Shown here: piece after piece, positions 7,529-16,296 of the stretch
Layout of the letters: each line of letters begins with the position of its first letter
How positions within the stretch are numbered: position 1 is the stretch's first letter
Source of the DNA: Streptomyces diacarni
GTDB taxonomy: Bacteria; Actinomycetota; Actinomycetes; Streptomycetales; Streptomycetaceae
NCBI RefSeq assembly: GCF_003323715.1
Contig: NZ_QOIN01000043.1
Span: forward strand, 62,001-126,000
DNA length: 64,000 nucleotides
Direction of reading: 5' to 3'
Program-made: the position numbers and the translations under genes
Notes under the pieces: generated by a model
Database searches by the model: none
What the model was told of the DNA's origin: nothing
The model's input: the letters and a program-made list of their open reading frames with translations, nothing else

Positions 7529-8149
7529 GTGAGCACCCCGACGAAGCTCGCCGTCATCTACTACTCGGCCACCGGCACCATCGCCGAGATCGCCAAGGAG
7601 ATCGCGCGCACGGCGGAGCAGGCCGGCGCCGAGGTCCGGCTGCGCCGAGCCGCCGAGCTCGCCCCGCAGGAGGCCATCGACTCCAACCCGGCGTGGGCCG
7701 CGAACGCCGCCGCCACCGCCGACACACCTCTCGCCACCCCGGACGACATGGTCTGGGCCGACGCCGTGATCTTCGGCACGCCGACCCGCTACGGCAACGT
7801 CGCCTCGCAGCTGAAGCAGTTCATCGACACGCTCGGCGGCCTGTGGGCCGAGGGCAAGCTGGCCGACAAGGTCTACAGCGGCTTCACCTCGTCCGCCACC
7901 AGCCACGGCGGCCAGGAGTCCACCCTGCTGGCCCTCTACAACACGGTGCACCACTTCGGCGGCATCCTCGTCGCCCCCGGTTACACGGACCCGGCCAAGT
8001 TCGGCGACGGCAACCCCTACGGCACCTCCCACGTCGACGCGCAGGGCAACAACCCGGTCGACGACACCACGCGTACCGCCGCCCGCATCCAGGCCGAGCG
8101 CGTCGTGAAGGTCGCCACCGCCCTGAACTCCGGCGGCGTCACCAACTGA
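7529..8149 (+). CDS. wrbA: NAD(P)H:quinone oxidoreductase, WrbA-type flavodoxin-like protein
   Basis: 206 residues. LAVIYYSATGTIAEIAKEIA is the flavodoxin FMN phosphate loop; FGTPTRYGNVASQLKQFIDTLGGLW and FTSSATSHGGQESTLLAL are the WrbA signatures for FMN and quinone sites; the C-terminal PYGTSHVDAQG also fits. The enzyme reduces quinones by two electrons, protecting against redox stress. GTG 7529 has GGGAG nine bases upstream; ATG 7514 would add five residues. Upstream at 7425-7440 lies an imperfect inverted repeat, GGTTTAACCTTCAACC, a possible regulator site. A 24-bp-stem terminator follows. Confidence 0.9.
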   Translation: MSTPTKLAVIYYSATGTIAEIAKEIARTAEQAGAEVRLRRAAELAPQEAIDSNPAWAANAAATADTPLATPDDMVWADAVIFGTPTRYGNVASQLKQFIDTLGGLWAEGKLADKVYSGFTSSATSHGGQESTLLALYNTVHHFGGILVAPGYTDPAKFGDGNPYGTSHVDAQGNNPVDDTTRTAARIQAERVVKVATALNSGGVTN

Positions 8150-8195
8150 CCTTCCGGCACCGCCCGCCACCACGGGCGCCGACCCGTGGTGGGGG

Positions 8196-8251
8196 CCCGA
8201 AGCGGCTGTTCCGGGCCCCCACCGTACGGGGCCCGGAACAGCCGCTTCGGG
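8196..8251. terminator. Bidirectional terminator, 24-bp perfect stem, 8-base loop
   Basis: Arms 8196-8219 and 8228-8251 are exact inverse complements around a short loop. It separates convergent wrbA and the MFS gene, so it can stop transcripts from both sides. Confidence 0.9.
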
Positions 8252-8294
8252 GCGGTGGCCCCTCGGCGCGTCCCGCCTCCACCGCCCGGTGCGC

Positions 8295-9746
8295 TCAGGC
8301 GTCGACAGCCGCGGGTTCGGCGGCGGCCGGAGTCGGCGAGACGTCGGACCCGCTGCGGCGAGCGGCCGGGATCGCGGCGGCGACGGCCGCGGCGACCAGC
8401 GCGACACCGCACCCGATCAGCAGCCCGGTGCGGAACCCGCTCTCCGAGGTGAAGGTGTAGCCGCCCTTGGTGAGGGTCATCTGGGCGAGGACGACGCCGA
8501 CCACTGCGGCGCCGATCGACGTACCGAGAGAGCGCATGAGGGTGTTGAACCCGTTGGCGGCCGCCGTCTCGGACTGCGGGACCGAGCCCATGATCAGGGC
8601 CGGCATCGATCCGTAGGCCAGCCCGACCCCGCTGTTGACCACGATCATGACGACCATCAGCCCCCAGGCCGTGCCCATCAGCGGAAGCGACAGTCCGTAG
8701 CCGAGGGCGATGACCAGGACGCCGCTGATCAGCGTCGTCTTGGGGCCGCGGGCGTTGGTGAGCATGCCGCCGAGCGGCGAGACGAGCATCATCATGATGC
8801 CGCCGGGTGCCATCCACAGACCGGCGGCGAGCATCGACTGCCCCAGCCCGTACCCGGTGGCCTCGGGGAACTGCAGGAGCTGGGGGATGACCAGCATGCT
8901 CGCGTACATGCCGAAGCCGACGAAGATCGAGGCGACGTTGGTGAACAGCACGCGCGGGCGGGCGGTGGTGCGCAGGTCGATCAGCGGGTCGTGCGTGCGC
9001 ACCTCCCAGACGCCCCAGCCGACGAGGACCACGGCCGCGGCGGCGAACAGTCCCAGCGTGGTGCCGGAGGTCCAGCCCCAGTCGCCGCCCTTGGAGACGG
9101 CCAGCAGCAGGCAGACGAGGCCGACGGCGAGCCCGAGTGCCCCGGGGCCGTCGAACCGCTGCCCCCTGGCGGCGGCGGGCACCTCGGGGATGAAGAACCA
9201 GAGCAGGACGCCGACGAGCGCCGCCATGCCCGCGGCGCCCCAGAACAGGACGCGCCAGTCGGCGTACTGCGCGATCGCGGCGGCGATCGGCAGGCCCAGG
9301 CCACCGCCGATCCCCATGGAGGCGCTGACCAGGGCGATGGAGGAGCTGAGCTTCTCCTGGGGGACCACGTCGCGCAGCAGGGCGATGCCCAGCGGCACCA
9401 TGCCCATGCCCATCCCCTGGAGGCACCGGCCGACGATCATCGGCACCACCGTCGACGACAGGGCGCACACCACGGAGCCGGCCATCAGCGGCACGGCGCA
9501 CACCAGCAGCATGCGGCGCTTGCCGACCATGTCACCGAGGCGGCCGAAGACGGGCACGCAGACGGCGCCCACCACCAGCGTGGCCGTGATCACCCAGGCG
9601 GCGTTCGACGCGCTGGTGTCGAGAATCTTCGGCAGCTCCGCGATCAGCGGGGTGACCAGCGTCTGCATGATCGCTGCCGTGATGCCCGCGAACGCGAGCG
9701 TGGCAACCACGCCGCCCGCGCGGGCTGAGGGCTTGGTGGCCTCCAT
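8295..9746 (-). CDS. MFS drug-resistance transporter (EmrB/QacA-like, 14 TM)
   Basis: 483 residues from ATG 9746, chosen because GAGGAG sits seven bases upstream and the hydrophobic segments begin 15 residues in. Motif A-like GRLGDMVGKRRMLL between helices 2 and 3, GRCLQGMGMGMVPLG (motif C region) and the repeat of paired helices fit DHA2-type H+ antiporters that export drugs. Late sequence QSETAAANGFNTLMRSLGTSIGAAVVG is also typical. It is divergent from a MarR gene, with two dyads in the shared promoter region, so derepression by an exported compound is expected. Substrate unknown. Confidence 0.88.
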   Translation of the reverse strand: MEATKPSARAGGVVATLAFAGITAAIMQTLVTPLIAELPKILDTSASNAAWVITATLVVGAVCVPVFGRLGDMVGKRRMLLVCAVPLMAGSVVCALSSTVVPMIVGRCLQGMGMGMVPLGIALLRDVVPQEKLSSSIALVSASMGIGGGLGLPIAAAIAQYADWRVLFWGAAGMAALVGVLLWFFIPEVPAAARGQRFDGPGALGLAVGLVCLLLAVSKGGDWGWTSGTTLGLFAAAAVVLVGWGVWEVRTHDPLIDLRTTARPRVLFTNVASIFVGFGMYASMLVIPQLLQFPEATGYGLGQSMLAAGLWMAPGGIMMMLVSPLGGMLTNARGPKTTLISGVLVIALGYGLSLPLMGTAWGLMVVMIVVNSGVGLAYGSMPALIMGSVPQSETAAANGFNTLMRSLGTSIGAAVVGVVLAQMTLTKGGYTFTSESGFRTGLLIGCGVALVAAAVAAAIPAARRSGSDVSPTPAAAEPAAVDA

Positions 9747-9781
9747 GCCGGAACTCCTCGATGTCTGACCGAACATTGGTA

Positions 9782-9796
9782 TGCATCGTACATGCA
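9782..9796. promoter_or_regulatory. MarR operator 1 (TGCAT-N5-ATGCA)
   Basis: TGCATCGTACATGCA, a 15-bp dyad, lies between the MFS start (9746) and the MarR start (9910) in an unusually AT-rich patch. Probable promoter and repressor site for the MFS gene. Confidence 0.6.
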
Positions 9797-9814
9797 ATAT
9801 GGCCCATGCATTCC

Positions 9815-9831
9815 CTGTGTCCCATACACAG
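9815..9831. promoter_or_regulatory. MarR operator 2 (CTGTGT-N5-ACACAG)
   Basis: CTGTGTCCCATACACAG has perfect 6-bp arms with the same 5-base spacer as the dyad at 9782. Two dyads with identical geometry but different arm sequence suggest either two MarR sites of different affinity or a second regulator. Confidence 0.55.
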
Positions 9832-9909
9832 TTATGAGAGAATGCCGTCGGGCAGCCGACGCCGCCGGGCGCCCATGGCTCGCAGGGAAAGCAGGAGGCA
9901 GCACGGCAC

Positions 9910-10380
9910 ATGAGCAACCGCAGCCACGAAGTCGAGTACGAACAGATGCTGTTGAGCCGCCACGGGCTGTGGCAGCACAAGGGTGGCCGCGGCAAGGACG
10001 GGCCCATGGAGCGGAGCGCCTACATCCTGCTCAGCCGGATCCGCGTCCAGGGTCCGATGTCCATCGGTGAACTCAGCGACGCCTTCGGTCTCGACGCCTC
10101 CACGCTCAACCGCCAGACGGCGGCGGCGATGCGTTCAGGACTGGTCGAGCGGATCCCCGACCCGGCGGGCGGCATGGCACGCAAGTTCCAGATCACCGAC
10201 ATGGGCGCCCGCATGCTCGACGAGAAGCGGGACTACTTCGTGCAGGCCCTCGACAAGGTGATGGCCGACTGGTCGGACGACGACATCGCCCACTTCGCCT
10301 CCTACCTCAGGCGTTTCAACAGCGACATCGAACGCATCGAGGGCCGCCCATGGCCCCGCCCCGGGACCGACGGCCCCTGA
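9910..10380 (+). CDS. MarR-family transcriptional regulator
   Basis: 156 residues. The winged helix is plain: SAYILLSRIRVQGPMSIGELSDAFGLDASTLNRQTAAAMRSGLVER, then the wing DPAGGMARKFQITDMG, then C-terminal dimerisation helices (FVQALDKVMADWSDDDIAHFASYLRRF). MarR dimers bind short palindromes and leave DNA when they bind small aromatic or oxidising compounds. Divergent from the MFS exporter, its likely target, with two dyads between. The ATG 9910 is preceded by AGGAGG-like sequence (GCAGGAGGCAG) about 12 bases upstream. Confidence 0.9.
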   Translation: MSNRSHEVEYEQMLLSRHGLWQHKGGRGKDGPMERSAYILLSRIRVQGPMSIGELSDAFGLDASTLNRQTAAAMRSGLVERIPDPAGGMARKFQITDMGARMLDEKRDYFVQALDKVMADWSDDDIAHFASYLRRFNSDIERIEGRPWPRPGTDGP

Positions 10381-10458
10381 GACCGGGACGGCGCCCCACC
10401 CGGCGAGCAGCGCCCCACAAGCCCGCCTGAACGGTGGCGCACCTGCCGGTGCGGCGGG

Positions 10459-10878
10459 TCAGTCCCGAGGGGCGGAAGGGCGCAGGGGGAGCAGCGGAAG
10501 CGCCGAGAGCAGCACGGCGCCCGACAGGCCCACGGCGTTGAGGATCTGGTCACTGGTGCCGTACACGTGCAAATGCTGCGCGTGGTAGATCAGGTGCAGC
10601 ACGTTGAAGACCAGCCACACCACCGCGGTGATCCGGACGAAGGCGTCGTCCCGGGCGCGGAGTCCGGCGGCGCCCGCCAGCAGGCCGAGGGCCAGCAGCA
10701 GCGCGCCGGTGTCCTTGGCGAGATGCGGGTTGTAGGGGCCGAGCGGCGGCAGCCACGTGCGGCCGAAGCCGGGGAAGTTCTCGTACCAGTTCTCCGGCGC
10801 GAAGTAGGCCCACGCGCCGGTGGACAGGGCGGATACGGCCAGCAGGCCGAGCACGGCACAGCGGAGTTTCACGTTCAT
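10459..10878 (-). CDS. Small four-helix membrane protein, unknown function
   Basis: 139 residues from ATG 10878 (MNVKLRCAVLGLLAVSALS). Hydrophobic stretches near residues 7-25, 55-72, 82-100 and 115-133 suggest four membrane helices. The first loop carries YFAPENWYENFPGFGRTWLPPLGPYNPHLAKD and a later segment HLIYHAQHLHVY is His-rich; this pattern recurs in small actinobacterial membrane proteins annotated only as hypothetical. The His-rich segment could bind metal or haem, which is speculation. Convergent with marR and divergent from the ATPase gene. Confidence 0.7.
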   Translation of the reverse strand: MNVKLRCAVLGLLAVSALSTGAWAYFAPENWYENFPGFGRTWLPPLGPYNPHLAKDTGALLLALGLLAGAAGLRARDDAFVRITAVVWLVFNVLHLIYHAQHLHVYGTSDQILNAVGLSGAVLLSALPLLPLRPSAPRD

Positions 10879-11314
10879 GCCCCTACGACCGGCCGCCGCC
10901 CCCTGAATGTGACACGTCGGGTGGATGCCCGGGCGGCGGAGCGGACCACTCGTGAGCGTGCCCACGGTCCGGGCGTGCGGCTCCCCCCCTGTGCCCGATC
11001 GGGCCGTGACGATGACCGAATCGATGCCCGAAGCGGGGCGAGATGGCGGCTGCCGAGGTTCCGGTGGCGTGCCGGTGCCCGTTCTCCTCCGTACGGTGTT
11101 GGCCCGCGACCGTTCCCCCACCTGTCCGGTCACACAGCAATCGATGTTCCGTACGATCGGTGTCCTCCGCACGGTGCGTCCCTTTCGTACGGACCGTGAA
11201 GCCGCAGTGCGCGCCTCGACCCGGCAGTGCTGCCCACGGTTCGCGCAGGGGGGCGGACCGGCCTCGCCGGGCATCCGGGGCGTCAGTCATCAAGCAAAGG
11301 ACCGCGGAACGAAG
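10879..11314. other. 436-bp divergent intergenic region
   Basis: No convincing gene: the frame continuous with the ATPase is open but Arg/Pro/Ser-rich, has no start with a ribosome site and is not protein-like. The right part holds several CCGTACGG-like elements (about 11090, 11150 and 11195), which may be regulator sites for the ATPase gene. Nothing else recognised. Confidence 0.5.
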
Positions 11315-13369
11315 ATGCAGCTGTCTCCCACGTCCAGGCCCGTCGACTCGCGCGGGGAGCAACTGGCGGCGTTGCGGAGAACTCTGTTCACCGGCCGGGA
11401 GGCCGAACTGCGCGTCTTGCGCACTCTGATGTCCGAGGACCGGCGCGGCTGCTTCGTGGTGTGGCTGCACGGCACGGCGGGCGTCGGAAAGACCGCGCTG
11501 CTCCAGCGCTTCGGGGACGAGGCCCGAGGGCACGGCCGCACCTGCCGCACGGTCGACATGCGCTTCACCGAGCCCACCCCCGAGGCGTTCTCGGCGGCTC
11601 TCGAAGCACAGGGCCCGCCGGGCGGCACGGGGGTGCTGCTGGTGGACTCGGCCGAACTGCTGGGCCCGCTCGAACAGTGGCTGCGCCGGGTCTTCCTGCC
11701 GAGCATGCCCGCGGACGCGCTGCTCGTCCTCGCCGGCCGTACTCCGCCCGCCGCCGAGTGGCGTACCGACGCGCAGTGGTGGCACGCGCTGCGCAGTCTG
11801 CACCTGCCGGGCCTGGACGACGGTGAGGCCGCGGTGATGCTGCGCAAGAGGCAGGTGGCGGAAGCGGACATACCCGTCGCCGTGCGTTCCGCGCACGGGC
11901 TGCCGCTCGCCCTGACGCTGATCGCCGATAAGAGGGTCCGCGGCGCCGGGACCGAGGAACCGCGCCCGCACTGGGAGCTGCGCCACTCCCCCGATCTGGT
12001 GCGCGAACTGCTGCGCCTGCTCCTGCGCGAGACGCCCTCGCTGGCGCAGACGGACGCGCTCTACGTCCTCGCACTGGCCAGGATCACCACCGAGGAACTG
12101 GTGCGGCACGGGCTGGAGACGTCGGCCCAGGAGGCGCGGCAACTGTGCACCTGGCTGCGGGGGCTCTCGTTCGTGCGGAGCACCGCGGAGGGGCTCGTCC
12201 CCCACGGGCTGGCGCGTGACGCGCTGCTGGCCGACCTGCGCTGGCGGGGCACCGAGAAGTACGAGCGGCTGCTGGGACAGGTGCACCGGCACCTCGCACA
12301 CCGGCTGTCCCAGCGGACGGGCGACCGCTGGGCGAACGGTGCCGACCTGGCGTACGTGGGACGGCACAACCGCGTCCTGCGCGACGCCTTCGACTGGCGG
12401 GGCGCGCACCGCCTGGTGCCGCGCCCCGCACGCCGGGACGACCTGAAGACCGTCCTGGCCGGCGTCGCGGAGAAGCACGGCGATCAGGCGGCGCTCCTTG
12501 CCGAGCAGTGGTGGACCCGTCAGCCGTCCGCCTTCACCGTCTTCGAAGACGCCCGGCGGGAGGTCGTGGACTGGCTGATCGCCCCCTGTCTGGAGGCCGG
12601 TACCCCCGCGATGCCCGAGGACCCGGTCGCGCTGGCGGCCCTGGAGCAGGTCACCGCCTGGGCGCCGCTGCGCCGCTCCGAACGGCTGCTCGTGACCCGC
12701 TGGAGCTCCGGTGCGCACGGGGCGTCGCCCGCCGTCGCCTTCGGTCTGACGACACTGTGGGCGACCACACCGGGCCTCGCGGTCAGCTGGACCGCCACCG
12801 TCGGAGAACCGGCGCCCCTGCCGTCCGTCCTCGCGCTGTACGGACACCAGCCGGCCGACGCCGTCCTCGACGCCGACGGACGGCGGGTGACCCCGTTCGT
12901 GCACGACTGGCGTCTTGTTCCCTTCGGCCGGTGGAGCCACACCCTGCCGACGAGGCTGCTGACGGACGAGCCGCCGGCCGCTCGGGCACCCGCCGCCGCG
13001 GCCGGACCGCCGATGCCGTGGCCGGACTTCGCCGACGCCGTCAAGCAGGCCTACCGCAGCGTGCGGGACACCCGGCGGCTGGCCGAGAACGCGCTGCTGG
13101 ACACCCGGCTGGTCCCGCCCGGGAGCGGCGCCTCGGCACTTCGCGAGGTGCTGACCGAGACGGTCGCGCGGTTGCGCTCCAGCCCGGGCCAGCAGCAGTT
13201 GGGCACCGTTCTCGACCTCACCTACCTCAGCGGTCCCCGCAGTCAGCAGGCCGCCGCGAGCCGTGCGGCCCTCTCGTTCAGCACCTACAGGCGCCGGCTG
13301 TCGACCGCGCTGACGAAGGCCGCGGAACTGCTGCGCGAGCGCGAACTGTACGGACAGCACGGGGAGTGA
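11315..13369 (+). CDS. STAND/AAA-type ATP-binding regulator-like protein
   Basis: 684 residues from ATG 11315. Residues 20-210 form a P-loop module: FTGREAELRVLRTL, Walker A HGTAGVGKTALL, Walker B GVLLVDSAELL, then a sensor-like LLVLAGRTPP and winged-helix region HGLPLALTLIAD, the order seen in AfsR/LuxR-type STAND NTPases. The long middle has no repeats I recognise. The C-terminus, from about 640, SFSTYRRRLSTALTKAAELL, resembles a conserved tail found in related Streptomyces ATP-binding proteins and could be DNA- or partner-binding. No effector domain is evident. It stands alone between divergent and convergent neighbours. Signal-responsive switch is a family inference. Confidence 0.7.
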   Translation: MQLSPTSRPVDSRGEQLAALRRTLFTGREAELRVLRTLMSEDRRGCFVVWLHGTAGVGKTALLQRFGDEARGHGRTCRTVDMRFTEPTPEAFSAALEAQGPPGGTGVLLVDSAELLGPLEQWLRRVFLPSMPADALLVLAGRTPPAAEWRTDAQWWHALRSLHLPGLDDGEAAVMLRKRQVAEADIPVAVRSAHGLPLALTLIADKRVRGAGTEEPRPHWELRHSPDLVRELLRLLLRETPSLAQTDALYVLALARITTEELVRHGLETSAQEARQLCTWLRGLSFVRSTAEGLVPHGLARDALLADLRWRGTEKYERLLGQVHRHLAHRLSQRTGDRWANGADLAYVGRHNRVLRDAFDWRGAHRLVPRPARRDDLKTVLAGVAEKHGDQAALLAEQWWTRQPSAFTVFEDARREVVDWLIAPCLEAGTPAMPEDPVALAALEQVTAWAPLRRSERLLVTRWSSGAHGASPAVAFGLTTLWATTPGLAVSWTATVGEPAPLPSVLALYGHQPADAVLDADGRRVTPFVHDWRLVPFGRWSHTLPTRLLTDEPPAARAPAAAAGPPMPWPDFADAVKQAYRSVRDTRRLAENALLDTRLVPPGSGASALREVLTETVARLRSSPGQQQLGTVLDLTYLSGPRSQQAAASRAALSFSTYRRRLSTALTKAAELLRERELYGQHGE

Positions 13370-13454
13370 AGCGGCGCGGACGCCAAGGGCGCCACTCGCG
13401 GGGCGTGTGTCATGTGCCGCGCGGGGCGCGGGGCGCAGGGCGCGCCGGCGGGAG

Positions 13455-14825
13455 TCACTTGCCGCGTGCGTGGCGGAAGCGGTCCAGGCCGTCACCGAGG
13501 TCGACGAGGCGCTCGGGGTAGCCCAGGGCGGCGAACTGCTCCTCGCCGAGCTTCCACGGCTCGTGCACGTACCGCTTGGGCACGTCGGCCAGTTCGGGCA
13601 CCCACCGCCGTACGTAACGGCCCTCGGGGTCGTACTTCTTCCCCTGGGTGGTCGGGTTGAGCACCCGGTTGGGGCGGGTGTCGGTACCGGTGCCGGCCAT
13701 CCACTGCCAGTTCATCTGGTTGTTGGCGATGTCGCCGTCCACCAGGTGGTCGAGGAAGTGGCGGGCTCCCACGCGCCAGTCCACGTACAGGGTCTTGGCC
13801 AGGAAGCTGCCGACGAGGAGACGCCCCCGGTTGTGCATCCAGCCCTCGTGCCGCAGCTGCCTCATGGCGGCGTCGACCACGGGGTAGCCGGTGCGTCCCC
13901 GGCGCCACGCCTCGGCCTCTCTGCGTGCCTGCTCGCCGGTGCGCCAGCGGTCGTGGTGCGTACGGTAGTCGTCCCGCGAGGTGCGCGGCCGCGCGGCGAG
14001 GACCTGGTGGTGGAAGTCCCGCCAGGCCAGCTGCCGTACGAAGGCCTCGGCGCCGGGTCCGCCCTGCCGGCGGGCGCGGGCCACCAGTTCGGCCGGTGAG
14101 AGGGTGCCGAAGTGCAGGTGGGGCGAGAGGCGCGAGGTGGCGTCGGCGGCCAGGTCGTCGTGGCGGTCCTCGTAGGCGTCGATGCCGGAGCGGAGCCAGT
14201 GCGCGAAGCGCTTGCGGCCCGCGCTCTCCCCGCCCTCCGGCACCCCGGGGGAGACCCCCTTCGTCCGCGTGCGGGAAGGCACCTTCTCGGACGTGACGCC
14301 CTCGACGGCGCGGATCCGCCGGGGCGCTCCCAGCGGGTCGCGCCGATGGGTGTCCTCCCAGCGGCGGAAGTAGGGCGTGAAGACGGCCATGTGGTCCTTG
14401 CCCGACGGGGTGATCTCGCCGGGGGCGACGGCCGTGACGACCCGGTCGTGTACGCACAGCCGCCGCCCGGCGGACTCCAGCGCGGCACGGAGCCGCTCCT
14501 CGCGGCGGGCGGCGAAGCCGCTGACGTCCGCGGCGACGTGCACCTCGGCGGCGTCGGCCTCGTGCGCGACCCGGCAGACCTGTTCGACGACCTCCCCGGT
14601 ACGCACGATCAGCCGCGCCCCGCGCTCCCGCAGCCCGTGGTCGAGGTCGGTGAGGCAGTCGGCGAGGAAGGCCATCCTGTTGGGTGCGGCGTAGCCCGCG
14701 GCGTCGATGCCGGTGTCGCGTACGAAGAGGGGAACGACGCTGTCGGCCGTCTTGGCAGCGGCGCGGAGCGGTGGGTTGTCGCGGAGCCGTAGGTCACGGG
14801 TGAAGAGCGCGACGGCGGCGGTCAT
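13455..14825 (-). CDS. phr: Deoxyribodipyrimidine photolyase
   Basis: 456 residues from ATG 14825. N-terminal Rossmann antenna domain starts VALFTRDLRLRDNPPL; C-terminal FAD domain shows LSPHLHFGTLSP, QLAWRDFHHQVL, the conserved GYPVVDAAMRQLRHEGWMHNR and ARHFLDHLVDGDIANNQMNW WQ-region, and NPTTQGKKYDPEGRYVRRWVPEL. These are class I CPD photolyase features; the enzyme splits UV-induced cyclobutane pyrimidine dimers using blue light. Convergent with the ATPase gene. Nothing odd in length or motifs. Confidence 0.93.
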   Translation of the reverse strand: MTAAVALFTRDLRLRDNPPLRAAAKTADSVVPLFVRDTGIDAAGYAAPNRMAFLADCLTDLDHGLRERGARLIVRTGEVVEQVCRVAHEADAAEVHVAADVSGFAARREERLRAALESAGRRLCVHDRVVTAVAPGEITPSGKDHMAVFTPYFRRWEDTHRRDPLGAPRRIRAVEGVTSEKVPSRTRTKGVSPGVPEGGESAGRKRFAHWLRSGIDAYEDRHDDLAADATSRLSPHLHFGTLSPAELVARARRQGGPGAEAFVRQLAWRDFHHQVLAARPRTSRDDYRTHHDRWRTGEQARREAEAWRRGRTGYPVVDAAMRQLRHEGWMHNRGRLLVGSFLAKTLYVDWRVGARHFLDHLVDGDIANNQMNWQWMAGTGTDTRPNRVLNPTTQGKKYDPEGRYVRRWVPELADVPKRYVHEPWKLGEEQFAALGYPERLVDLGDGLDRFRHARGK

Positions 14826-14984
14826 GGGGCTGCTCCAGCATCGGTGACGGCGCCGGTGGGGGCGGCCCGAGGTGCGGCCACCGCCGGTGCGGGCGCGGGT
14901 GGTCCAGCATCCCGCCACGCGCACCCGGGACGGGCGGATACGCCCGCTCCGGCGTGTCGGCACAGCCGCCTCTGCACTGGGTGC

Positions 14985-15030
14985 GCGTTCCCGCGCTCCG
15001 TCCCGGCGCCGGGACGGAGCGCGGGAACGC
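14985..15030. terminator. 46-bp palindromic terminator after the M64 peptidase gene
   Basis: Perfect dyad centred at 15007/15008 (each arm 23 bp, centre CCCGGCGCCGGG), immediately downstream of the minus-strand peptidase stop at 15034. Confidence 0.85.
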
Positions 15031-15033
15031 CGG

Positions 15034-16131
15034 TCAGCCGCCGTTCGTGTAGCGCGCGAAACCGTCGATGAGTCCCTGGCGGCTGGGGTTGTTGAACTCG
15101 CGTACGGAGAAGTCCCGCATCAGCGACGTCTCGGTGGGCCGGTAGAGGCCTTTCTCGTAGTAGCCGGCGCCTTCGAACGTGCCGGTCTGCCCGCCCGCCG
15201 GATCGTCCTTTCCGAGCCAGGTGTGCCACTTGGTCTGCCGCTGCGCCATCTCCTGCGCGCTGTAGGTACTGATGTTGACGTCCTCCGGCTCGGGCCCCTG
15301 GTAGGTCCCGGACTCCCCGTAGCCGTACTCGTCGGCGAGCCTGCCGATGGAGTGCGCCATCTCGTGGACGGCGATGAGCCCGGAGGCCGAGTTGTCCGAG
15401 GAGAGGGTGGAGACCCCGTCGAAGGGATAGCCGGTCAGCCTGTTGTACCCGGCGCCGCCGTACTTGGCGGAGTTGGCGACGACCATGACGATGTCGGCCG
15501 CGGGCGCCTGCGCGGCGTACGTGTTGACCTTGTCCAGGTCCGCGCACAGCAGCCGTTCCAGCCCGTCGCACCAGAAGTACGAGCCGAGGGCGGTGTCCCG
15601 CCGCACGTCCTGTGAGGGGTCGCCGGAGACGCCGGACTCGTTCGAGACGGCGTCCACGGTCCACACGTTCATCTTGTCGGTGTTGCTGCCGTACGGCTCC
15701 ACGGCGGTGACCTCGGCCCACTGGGCCTCGGCGTCCGCGTGGAAGTCGGCGAGCTGGTCGGCGGTGTAGCCGTCACCGACGAGAACCAGGTCGAGCCGTT
15801 CCGCGCTCGGCCCGGTCCGCCGCAGCGCGGAGACGCGTCCGTCGGCCGCACTCTCCTCGGCGCCGAGAGCGGTGTGCGGGGCGACGGCGTCCTCGGGGGT
15901 GGCGGTGGGCACGCCGGTCCGGTGCCCTGTGGGGCCTGAGGGCCGAAAGGACTCCACCGTCTGGCTGTCGGCGACGTGGGCGGGCCGCGCCGTTCCCCGG
16001 GTCTGGGGAGAAGGCGGCTCGGCGTGGGCGCTCGCGGTGACCGCCGCTGCGGACAGCACGGCGGTTGCGGCGGCCAGGGCGGTGAACCGGCGTATGCGGG
16101 TGCGCGCGGCGGCTCGTACGCGTCTGGGCAT
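15034..16131 (-). CDS. Secreted M64-family metallopeptidase
   Basis: 365 residues. A signal peptide is evident (basic RRVRAAARTRIRR, then FTALAAATAVLSAAAVTASAHA). The peptidase domain begins at LDLVLVGDGYTADQLADFHADAE and includes the metzincin-like zinc site HEMAHSIGRLADEYGYG (HExxHxxGxxxDE) and later TSLMRDFSVREFNNPSRQGL, as in M64 (IgA-peptidase) proteins. Exported zinc endopeptidase of unknown target; likely feeds extracellular protein breakdown. Divergent from the HTH-TPR gene with a dyad at 16205-16219 between. Ends at a strong terminator. Confidence 0.9.
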   Translation of the reverse strand: MPRRVRAAARTRIRRFTALAAATAVLSAAAVTASAHAEPPSPQTRGTARPAHVADSQTVESFRPSGPTGHRTGVPTATPEDAVAPHTALGAEESAADGRVSALRRTGPSAERLDLVLVGDGYTADQLADFHADAEAQWAEVTAVEPYGSNTDKMNVWTVDAVSNESGVSGDPSQDVRRDTALGSYFWCDGLERLLCADLDKVNTYAAQAPAADIVMVVANSAKYGGAGYNRLTGYPFDGVSTLSSDNSASGLIAVHEMAHSIGRLADEYGYGESGTYQGPEPEDVNISTYSAQEMAQRQTKWHTWLGKDDPAGGQTGTFEGAGYYEKGLYRPTETSLMRDFSVREFNNPSRQGLIDGFARYTNGG

Positions 16132-16204
16132 GGCTGCTCCAGGGAGTGGGGGGCTGCGCGGCAGAGTTGATAAGCCGCTTGGTAAACGTGCTTAACTGGC
16201 CGCT

Positions 16205-16219
16205 CAACGTAGAACGTTG
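16205..16219. promoter_or_regulatory. Dyad CAACGT-N3-ACGTTG between M64 peptidase and HTH-TPR genes
   Basis: Perfect 6-bp arms around AGA in the 165-bp divergent region. A second, looser pair TAAGC/GCTTA lies about 30 bases to the left. Likely binding site for the adjacent HTH-TPR regulator; inference. Confidence 0.5.
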
Positions 16220-16296
16220 GGCAGTGCCCGACAAGACTCCGTGCCCGCACCGCGCCCGCGGAACGGGCGGGGTCCGGCGAGGAGTGGGGACATACC

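Noticed and set aside
5641..7532. 657-residue frame overlapping the NCS1 permease
   Set aside because: Arg/Gly/Pro-rich shadow; the permease frame has clear membrane helices and motifs.
10925..11314. Extended ATPase N-terminus
   Set aside because: Arg/Pro/Ser-rich, not conserved-looking, no good start; ATG 11315 gives a normal STAND N-terminus.
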